NCBI GenBank assembly: GCA_963711465.1
Contig: CAVQEG010000001.1
Span: forward strand, 2,108,001-2,172,000
Length of the DNA stretch: 64,000 bases
Direction: 5' to 3'
From: CAVQEG01 sp963711465
Lineage (GTDB): Bacteria > Bacteroidota > Ignavibacteria > OLB7
Shown here in pieces: positions 58,109 to 64,000 of the stretch (positions are counted from its first letter, which is position 1; the number at the start of each line of letters is the position of its first letter). A program made the position numbers and the translations under genes. Under the pieces are notes generated by a model. That model was not told the DNA's origin. It saw only the letters and a program-made list of their open reading frames with translations, and searched no databases.

Positions 58109-60652
58109 TCAATGGACGAGGATGACACGCTCGGTGGCTCCGTCGTAGCGAATCCAGTAGCTGCCAGAGGGAAGGCCATCGAGCCGAAGAGCGACCTCGC
58201 GAAGGGATTCCGACGGCTCGAGCGAGAGCGACCGCACCGACCTCCCTTCTGAATTCACCAGCTCCACGGGACCGCTCCCCCCGCGCACCTGCAGGCGGAG
58301 CACGTCTCCCGCGATCGGATTCGGTACGACGCGGAGCACCGGTCGACCCGAACCGATCGTGGGATCGAGCGCCACGGTCGTACCGCACCGATCCTCACCC
58401 TGCAGAGAGGCCAGTTCCATACGCACCGCCAGTCGCGTCGCCGTCCCGCATGTATCGTAGAGCACGAGCGTGTCCCGAAGCTGCGACAGCGTGCTTCCGC
58501 GGGCATCGACGCAGACGGGAACTGCCGCGATGGAACCTGGTGGAATCACAATCGGAAGCGCCGTCGGTGGAACGGAGAACCTCTGGTTTCGCGCGAACGT
58601 TGCCAGTCCGATCACGAGCGGCACCACGCCGGCATTGGCGATTGTCACCGAGTCGCATCGGGCAGTTCCCGGTTGCACGTCGACCTGCGTCTCGATCACA
58701 CCACCGAGCAGCTCCGGGCGATCGATGCTCAGCGGCTCTTCGAATTGCAACGTATTCCCCACCTCGTCCCTTGCGGTGATTCGAACGAGTGCGCCGGCTG
58801 CCCGGTCATCGACCTCGACGACCACCTCCAGCTGCGTCGAATCTCCCGAGTATCGTACCTGCCGCAGCGTTCCACCATCGACGACGGCATCGACTGCCGA
58901 CGGTCCGAATCCGCTGATGATCGCTCCCGTGTCCCGGACGGTGAGCACGAACTGGTCGCAGGAGCTCACGCTACTTCCGACGAACGACGGGGCGCGGCGG
59001 TCGAAGCGCTCCAGCAGGCGCAGCGTGTCGATCTGCGCCATATAGCCGTACGAGTCGTTCGGACCGTATCCGCAGACCATCAATCCGAACGGCGTGTCGC
59101 TGGCCGAGGTGACCGTATGCACGCCGGTGTCGACGCGCTGAAGACCGTAGCTGTAGGCACTCGGTCCGTTGTAGACGAAGAAGAGCGTGTCGGGCAGGCG
59201 CTGGCCGTCGAGCCGCAGCGAGCGCTTCTGCGATGCCGGTACGGTCAGCAGCAGGTAGTGTTCGTCCAGCGTTCCCGTCGAGGGAACGACGATGGTGTAG
59301 CGCGAGCGGTACTGCGCCATTGGCGGCACCGGCATCATGAACGGATCGCCGTGGGCGGTGTCGTGCGGGGACATCTCGTACTGCAACACCTCGATCGGTG
59401 CGGTCGCCGAGATGAGCTTCGATTCGTTGATCGGCAGTTCGAAGTATTCCCCCGCGTCGAGCCATGCGCGGTTCAGACTGTTGACACGCACAACCGTCGA
59501 GTCGAATGCCGCCACTACCCGGTACCGATTGTTCCAGTCCAGCGACGGCGATGGATGCGGCACCACGATCGCGGCGGTGTCCCACCGGGAGACCGGCATC
59601 AGCTGGTCGACCATGAACGACGCGGCGACAACGGCGATCGCACTGTCATGAGGAACGGTACCCGAGGCGGTTCCCGCAAACACCGCGATCGGATTGTTCG
59701 ACAGCAGGATCGTGCCGGTCACATCGCCGGTGTCGGAGTGCAGACGCCAGGTCTGACCATGGTCGAGAAGAATGTTCCGGGAAGAATTCCGTCCGGAGCG
59801 AAGGGTGACGGTGGTGCCGTCGAACGGGGCGACGATGACGGCGTCGCTCGAGACGCGGCGCGCACCGACGGGCCATGCGGCGACCACGTAATGCGTTCCC
59901 AGCGCCGTCAGAGGGCGCACCACTGCGGCGTCGGAGGAGCCCGGCACGGCGTCGAGAGCCACTACCGTGATCGGTTCGGAGGATTCGATCGTGACGCCGA
60001 GATCCTCGGCGATTTCGTCTGAGGTAACGGCAAGCGTCGCTGGCAGATCAACTTCGGTTGTCTGACCCGGCGATGCGGAGAAGGCACGCGTGACCGCACC
60101 ATAGCTGATGGTCCCGTCGGCCGCGGCGCCATCGGGGGTGATCAGCAGCCGCAGCGTCGGCGGCTCGGATGCATCCGGTGTATTTGCGGGAAAGGCGACG
60201 ACGTAGGTGGTGGCCGGCGACACGGCCGCCGACGATGCTGATTCCGTCGATACGGATTCCGCCGAGCGAATGTCCGTCGACTCCGTTTCGGTCGACCCGG
60301 CTTGCGTCGCCCCGGATTCCACCACCACCGGTTCCGTCGACGCAAACTCCACCGACGCGCGCTCCGACACGTCTCCCATGGACTCGGATTCCGCCGCGGC
60401 CGAATCCTTCGGCGGTATTTCTGTCGACATTGATGATGTCGATCCGCATTCCACCGGTGCTGCCGGCGGCAACGGAAGCGGGCGCCGGTGGGTCGGGGCG
60501 CGAGCTGCCAGAGTCGCGGTTGCAATAACGACCGCTATGATCGCCGCCAGAAGAATGCGTCCTCCCCCTGCCGCGGCGGTACGCCGGAATGCCGCCCCGC
60601 AATCGGATCGGCGCTCTCGCCCCGCACTCGTATGGTCGGTTGTGACACGCAT
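58109..60652 (-). CDS. IgGFc-binding-like T9SS secreted protein
   Basis: About 847 residues. After an Arg-rich start and a hydrophobic signal (ILLAAIIAVVIATATLAARA) there is a Ser/Thr/Glu/Ala-rich segment of about 75 residues (GSTETESTDIRSAESVSTES), then a domain matching the IgGFc-binding N-terminal family (YVVAFPANTPDASEPPTLRL, LGTHYVVAAWPVGARRVSSD). Beta modules follow (about 500-770). The last 75 residues are a type IX sorting domain (VVPNPIAGDVLRLQVRGG, GLPSGSYWIRYDGATERVIL). It should be secreted or surface-attached. ATG 60652 is chosen; an ATG 16 codons upstream (60700) is possible. Confidence 0.85.
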   Translation of the reverse strand: MRVTTDHTSAGRERRSDCGAAFRRTAAAGGGRILLAAIIAVVIATATLAARAPTHRRPLPLPPAAPVECGSTSSMSTEIPPKDSAAAESESMGDVSERASVEFASTEPVVVESGATQAGSTETESTDIRSAESVSTESASSAAVSPATTYVVAFPANTPDASEPPTLRLLITPDGAAADGTISYGAVTRAFSASPGQTTEVDLPATLAVTSDEIAEDLGVTIESSEPITVVALDAVPGSSDAAVVRPLTALGTHYVVAAWPVGARRVSSDAVIVAPFDGTTVTLRSGRNSSRNILLDHGQTWRLHSDTGDVTGTILLSNNPIAVFAGTASGTVPHDSAIAVVAASFMVDQLMPVSRWDTAAIVVPHPSPSLDWNNRYRVVAAFDSTVVRVNSLNRAWLDAGEYFELPINESKLISATAPIEVLQYEMSPHDTAHGDPFMMPVPPMAQYRSRYTIVVPSTGTLDEHYLLLTVPASQKRSLRLDGQRLPDTLFFVYNGPSAYSYGLQRVDTGVHTVTSASDTPFGLMVCGYGPNDSYGYMAQIDTLRLLERFDRRAPSFVGSSVSSCDQFVLTVRDTGAIISGFGPSAVDAVVDGGTLRQVRYSGDSTQLEVVVEVDDRAAGALVRITARDEVGNTLQFEEPLSIDRPELLGGVIETQVDVQPGTARCDSVTIANAGVVPLVIGLATFARNQRFSVPPTALPIVIPPGSIAAVPVCVDARGSTLSQLRDTLVLYDTCGTATRLAVRMELASLQGEDRCGTTVALDPTIGSGRPVLRVVPNPIAGDVLRLQVRGGSGPVELVNSEGRSVRSLSLEPSESLREVALRLDGLPSGSYWIRYDGATERVILVH

Positions 60653-60740
60653 CGTGACGGGCAAAATACTGTTGCCCCCGACGTCGCCACCCCCGCTCAA
60701 TGATGCGCCCGAGATCGACTGCCGAAAATGACGCCCCCGC

Positions 60741-61823
60741 TCAGCTGTGCCGTCGCAGGAAATTCAGAACGAGACGCTCGTCTCGGCTGAGACGGGCCGA
60801 ACCGCGGAGGGTGCAGGCATTGAGTGCCTGGAAGAATTCCCCCCGCTCGTAGGTATCGAACACGGCAGGATGAACGTAGCACGATCGCGCTACCGCAGGT
60901 GTGTTGCCGAGTCGCTCCGCAACACGTTCGGCAGCACGCACGATGGCCGAGCGGCGGTCCCGCTTCGTGTTCCGAGCGCCGATCTCGCGAAGCGCAACCA
61001 CGGCGTTGACCGTTGCGGCCCACGTCCGAAAGTCCTTCGCACTCAACTCCGCGTCGCCGGCATCGCGCAGGTACGCGTTGACGTCCGTCGACTCGATCGC
61101 GCTGTGGCCGCCCCCGTCGTCGACGTACTGGAAGAGCACCTGACCGGGAAGGTCGCGGCAGCGGCGAACGATGCGCGCCAGACGTCGATCGCCGACTTCG
61201 ACGGTGCGCTCGACACCGCTCTTGCCGCGGAACGAGAACTCCAGCCGCGTACCGTGGATTTCCACGTGCCGCTTCAGCAGCGTCGTCAGACCGTAGGAGT
61301 GGTTCTCCTCGGCATACTCCGAATTCCCCACACGGATGAGCGTCTCGTCGAGCAGCCGGACGACGGTCGCGGCCACCTTCAGCAGCGGAAGTCCGTGACG
61401 CATCATGTCGTGCTCGACGTGCGCCCGAATGGACGGCAGGGCTTCTGCGAACGGGATCAGTCGCTGGTACTTGGTTTCGTCGCGCACCTCGCGCCATCGA
61501 TCGTGGTAGCGGTACTGCTTGCGTCCCCGGTCGTCGCGACCGGTCGCCTGGATGTGTCCCGACGGATCGGCACAGATCCAGACGTCGGTCCACGCCGGGG
61601 GAATCGCCAGTGCGCTGAATCGCTCGCGGCGGTGCGGATCGGTGATGCGTGAGCCATCGACGTCGAAGTACGTGAAGCCGCGGCCCCGACGCCTGCGGGT
61701 GATTCCGGGTTCGTCGGCGGCGACGTAGCGTAGACCTGCATCGGCAGCGGTGGCTTCCGACGAACGCTTCGCCGCGCGTTCGACCTCGTCGATCTGTAAA
61801 TGGATTCGTCCCATCGGGAACAT
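60741..61823 (-). CDS. DNA topoisomerase IB
   Basis: A 360-residue type IB topoisomerase that nicks and rejoins one strand through a 3'-phosphotyrosine. N-terminal binding domain 35-120 (RGRGFTYFDVDG, WICADPSGHIQATGRDDRGR), then the catalytic domain with LIRVGNSEYAEENHSYGLTT, AKDFRTWAATVNAV and the nucleophile Tyr316 in VARSCYVHPAVFDTY. The Arg/Lys/His catalytic set appears present. Start at 61823; an in-frame ATG three codons later (61814) is equally good. Small poxvirus-like topoisomerase IB enzymes are widespread in bacteria. A single gene. Confidence 0.95.
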   Translation of the reverse strand: MFPMGRIHLQIDEVERAAKRSSEATAADAGLRYVAADEPGITRRRRGRGFTYFDVDGSRITDPHRRERFSALAIPPAWTDVWICADPSGHIQATGRDDRGRKQYRYHDRWREVRDETKYQRLIPFAEALPSIRAHVEHDMMRHGLPLLKVAATVVRLLDETLIRVGNSEYAEENHSYGLTTLLKRHVEIHGTRLEFSFRGKSGVERTVEVGDRRLARIVRRCRDLPGQVLFQYVDDGGGHSAIESTDVNAYLRDAGDAELSAKDFRTWAATVNAVVALREIGARNTKRDRRSAIVRAAERVAERLGNTPAVARSCYVHPAVFDTYERGEFFQALNACTLRGSARLSRDERLVLNFLRRHS

Positions 61824-61909
61824 CCGATTGTGGCGGTGTCGGTCCGGTCCCCGCCCGGCGAGGACGTCGAAGCGGAGCGCAATCGGAATGCCATCGGGGA
61901 CGGCGGTTC

Positions 61910-63028
61910 TCAGACGGGGCCCAACCGCTTGCGGATGGCCATCAGGCGCTGGTGGTAGTGGAGCTCGTGTCGCGTGGCGTCGCTCGGACTCATCGCATCA
62001 CGTTCGACTCGCCAGCGGTGAAAGGCAAGTTCGGTCGCTTCCTGATAGAATTCACCCCGCACGCGCCAGCCCTGCAGTCCCTCGCCGCGCAGCGCGGCCC
62101 ATCGGCGGCGGCGGCGCAGCGACGGCGTGCAGATCACCTCGAGGTCGTCGCGACTCAACAGTGCTGTACCGACGTCGGGTTCGAGAAACCGTCGGAGGAT
62201 GTCGCGTTCGGTGCGCAGCGACAGACTCACCACGACCACGACGGCAAACAGCGTCGGGATCATGACGAGCACATAGACGAGGAGAAAGGTGGTGCCGCCG
62301 GCGTTGGCGGCGAGATTCCAGAGGAAGTGCAGGCAGATGGCCGAGGCAAGGCCGAGTGCAGGAGCCACGACGCGTGCCCATCGGGCGCGCGAGACCCGCG
62401 CGAAACCGAGTCCGATTCCCGTCATGGCGGTGAAGAGCGGATGGGCGAACGGAGAGAACACACCGCGGATGACAAACAGCGACAGCGAGCCGTGAACACC
62501 GTTGGCGATCGCGTGGCCGTAGTAGAGGATGTTCTCGGTCATGGCGAATCCGAGCCCCACCATTCCCGCGTAGACGACGCCGTCGACGATCCCGTCGAAT
62601 TCATCCTTCCGCCACACGTAGAGCATGACGATGACGATGCCCTTGAAGAGTTCCTCGACGAACGGCGCCGAGAGATTCACCGACGCGAATTCGCCGGCGG
62701 CGGCACCCTCGGCACGGCCGACCACCAGCAGGACGAGTGTGTTGATGACGATGGCGACGAAGACGGCGACGCCCGCGCCCCAGATGAACGCGCCGAAGAG
62801 CAATCGGGGCGGCTCGGCCTCGAAGCGGTCGAGCCAGAGCGCCACGCCCACGTACAACGGCGCCGGGAGCATCGCCAGCAGCATTCCGACCAGCAGCCCG
62901 CTGGCGCCGATCGACCCGGCGATGATTGCCACCGTCAGTATGCCCAGCGTCGCAGCGACGAGCACATAGAGGGCGAAGCGCCGCGTACGCCGCGCGCCGA
63001 GAGCGTCCGATCCGATTGATGCAGCCAT
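61910..63028 (-). CDS. PrsW-family intramembrane protease
   Basis: A 372-residue membrane metalloprotease of the PrsW/CAAX-like group, in which the active-site motifs are in membrane helices: APFVEELFKGIVIVMLYVWR (EExxK type), MTENILYYGHAIANGVHG, FAHPLFTAMTGIGLGFARV and LHFLWNLAANAGG. About nine hydrophobic helices cover 20-270, followed by a soluble C-terminal region of about 100 residues (YQEATELAFHRWRVERDAMS). It may cleave an anti-sigma factor or similar membrane substrate; none is adjacent. The ATG at 63028 is preferred to a GTG three codons upstream. Confidence 0.9.
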   Translation of the reverse strand: MAASIGSDALGARRTRRFALYVLVAATLGILTVAIIAGSIGASGLLVGMLLAMLPAPLYVGVALWLDRFEAEPPRLLFGAFIWGAGVAVFVAIVINTLVLLVVGRAEGAAAGEFASVNLSAPFVEELFKGIVIVMLYVWRKDEFDGIVDGVVYAGMVGLGFAMTENILYYGHAIANGVHGSLSLFVIRGVFSPFAHPLFTAMTGIGLGFARVSRARWARVVAPALGLASAICLHFLWNLAANAGGTTFLLVYVLVMIPTLFAVVVVVSLSLRTERDILRRFLEPDVGTALLSRDDLEVICTPSLRRRRRWAALRGEGLQGWRVRGEFYQEATELAFHRWRVERDAMSPSDATRHELHYHQRLMAIRKRLGPV

Positions 63029-63132
63029 GAGGGTCACGTGGTATCCGTGAGCACAAATCTAGGTCCTGTCATGGAACGGTGTTTGACGCTTCCGGGCGAT
63101 GCAGCTACCGAACACAGACGGAGGAGACACCC

Positions 63133-63711
63133 ATGCACCCGTGGAGCGCAATTCAGTCGGTACTCGGACTCGACACCTCGCTGTCGATGCTCGCCTGGTG
63201 GCAGGTGGTGATGCGGGCGGTGGTGATCTACATCGGCGGCCTCCTCATCGTGCGCGTGGGCTACAAGCGGTTCCTCGGCAGAAGCACCGCGTTCGATGCC
63301 ATCCTCGGATTCATCCTCGGCACCACGCTCAGCCGCGCGATCAATACCGGCGCTCCCTTCATCGGCACACTCGTCGGCGGGCTGACGCTCGTGCTCGTGC
63401 ACGTCGCCTTTGCGCATGCGGCCTGCTCCTCCCGCCTGTTCAGCCGCATGGTCAAGGGTCGCACCTCGGTGCTCATCGACGACGGTCGTCTCGATGCCCG
63501 AAGCATGCTCCGCCACGGAATCACCATCGAGGATCTCCATGAGGAACTCCGCCTGCAGAGGGGAATCGACGACCTGCAGCGCGTCGATCTGGCGACGCTG
63601 GAACGCTCCGGCGAACTCAGCTTCTGCAGCCAGGACGGCAAGCGCGTTCCCCGCGTGGTCGAGGTGAACGTGGAAAAAGGCGTGCAGACCGTTCGCCTGG
63701 TGATTTCCTGA
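63133..63711 (+). CDS. DUF421 (YetF-like) membrane protein
   Basis: A 192-residue protein with three membrane helices at the N-terminus (MRAVVIYIGGLLIVRVGYKR, AFDAILGFILGTTLSRAINT, GTLVGGLTLVLVHVAFAHA) and a soluble YetF/DUF421 domain (KGRTSVLIDDGRLDARSMLR, LHEELRLQRGIDDLQRVDLA). The family function is unknown. The ATG at 63133 is preceded by the ribosome site GGAGGAG, which fixes the start; the longer frame upstream is rejected. The next gene begins 12 bases downstream. Confidence 0.93.
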   Translation: MHPWSAIQSVLGLDTSLSMLAWWQVVMRAVVIYIGGLLIVRVGYKRFLGRSTAFDAILGFILGTTLSRAINTGAPFIGTLVGGLTLVLVHVAFAHAACSSRLFSRMVKGRTSVLIDDGRLDARSMLRHGITIEDLHEELRLQRGIDDLQRVDLATLERSGELSFCSQDGKRVPRVVEVNVEKGVQTVRLVIS

Positions 63712-63723
63712 GACCGAGTGCTG

Positions 63724-64000
63724 ATGAACGTCACCACGCCCAACATCATCCTGGTCGCGGTCGGAGGCATCGTCCTGCTGGTGGGGCTCTTCAGCAACGC
63801 CATCAGTCAGCGACTGTCGATCTCCGCTCCGGTCGTTGCGCTCATCGCAGGAATTCTCATCGGTCCCCACGTCTGCAATCTCGTGGCACCGGAGGATCTC
63901 GGCGATCCGCTCGGAACGCTCGAGACACTCGCCCGCGTGACGCTCGCCATCGGACTGATGGGAATCGCGCTCGGACTGCCGAAGGATTACATCCTCAGGA
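63724..64000 (+). CDS. Cation:proton antiporter N-terminus (partial)
   Basis: The first 92 codons of a membrane transporter, cut by the window end. It starts MNVTTPNIILVAVGGIVLLV with helices IILVAVGGIVLLVGLFSNAI and SAPVVALIAGILIGPHVCNL, then LARVTLAIGLMGIALGLPKD. The order and the ISAPVVALIAGILIGP motif match the Na+/H+ or K+/H+ exchanger (CPA) family. It follows the DUF421 gene by 12 bases, so it is probably co-transcribed. Substrate specificity cannot be assigned from this part. Confidence 0.85.
   Translation, partial: MNVTTPNIILVAVGGIVLLVGLFSNAISQRLSISAPVVALIAGILIGPHVCNLVAPEDLGDPLGTLETLARVTLAIGLMGIALGLPKDYILR

Overview
The window looks like chromosomal DNA from a GC-rich member of the Bacteroidota/Chlorobiota (FCB) group. 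The evidence is secreted proteins with type IX secretion (T9SS) C-terminal sorting domains (ends near 52458, 55609 and the gene at 58109), a TonB-dependent receptor, FG-GAP and choice-of-anchor style exoproteins, and DUF3891, DUF4230 and DUF4236 proteins. The high GC suggests a Kapabacteria- or Ignavibacteria-like lineage. That placement is inference; no rRNA is present to test it.

Region 1 (1-8200, minus strand) is a type I restriction-modification locus in the order hsdM, hsdS, a 1.7-kb nest of repeats, fic, hsdR (cut by the window edge). Four tandem palindromes lie at the start of fic. Upstream of hsdM is the truncated N-terminus of a NucS/DUF91-like nuclease gene that ends inside a dispersed repeat.

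Region 2 (8200-30450) is an accessory island rich in decay and mobile DNA: an IS256-type transposase with one in-frame stop, an IS30 transposase with an internal deletion, a complete ISL3 element with an 8-bp target duplication, and VOC and Rhs gene fragments. Intact genes include a tightly coupled pair (small histone-like basic protein plus an uncharacterised protein with an FINCPFDKEYEP motif), a DUF4062-NTPase-TPR STAND protein, a subtilase lacking the usual oxyanion Asn, a TPR-LuxR regulator, a dual-specificity phosphatase, an FAD monooxygenase, DUF4236, DinB and SAM-methyltransferase genes, and a small-ORF/unknown-protein pair. tRNA-Val(GAC) and its terminator close the island.

Region 3 (30700-46720, minus strand) is mostly conserved chromosome: a GT-C mannosyltransferase-like protein, an RsbW-like ATPase, an outer-membrane beta-barrel protein, then a 3.8-kb hierarchical repeat array (34560-38390), aspartokinase, MetG, a CNNM/CBS protein, a TonB receptor and its adjacent ECF sigma factor.

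Region 4 (46880-64000) holds mainly plus-strand genes for envelope and secreted functions: an FKBP lipoprotein, DUF4230, DUF3891, thiamine pyrophosphokinase, an M12-type T9SS metalloprotease, a lipoprotein, an FG-GAP protein, a double-PDZ protein, YihY, an IgGFc-binding-like T9SS protein, topoisomerase IB, a PrsW protease, DUF421 and the start of a cation:proton antiporter. Strong hairpin terminators separate several transcription units.

The best candidates for undescribed biology are the 3.8-kb repeat array upstream of the beta-barrel gene, the basic-protein/FINCPF gene pair, the fic gene with its palindrome cluster inside a type I locus, and the subtilase beside a TPR-LuxR regulator.
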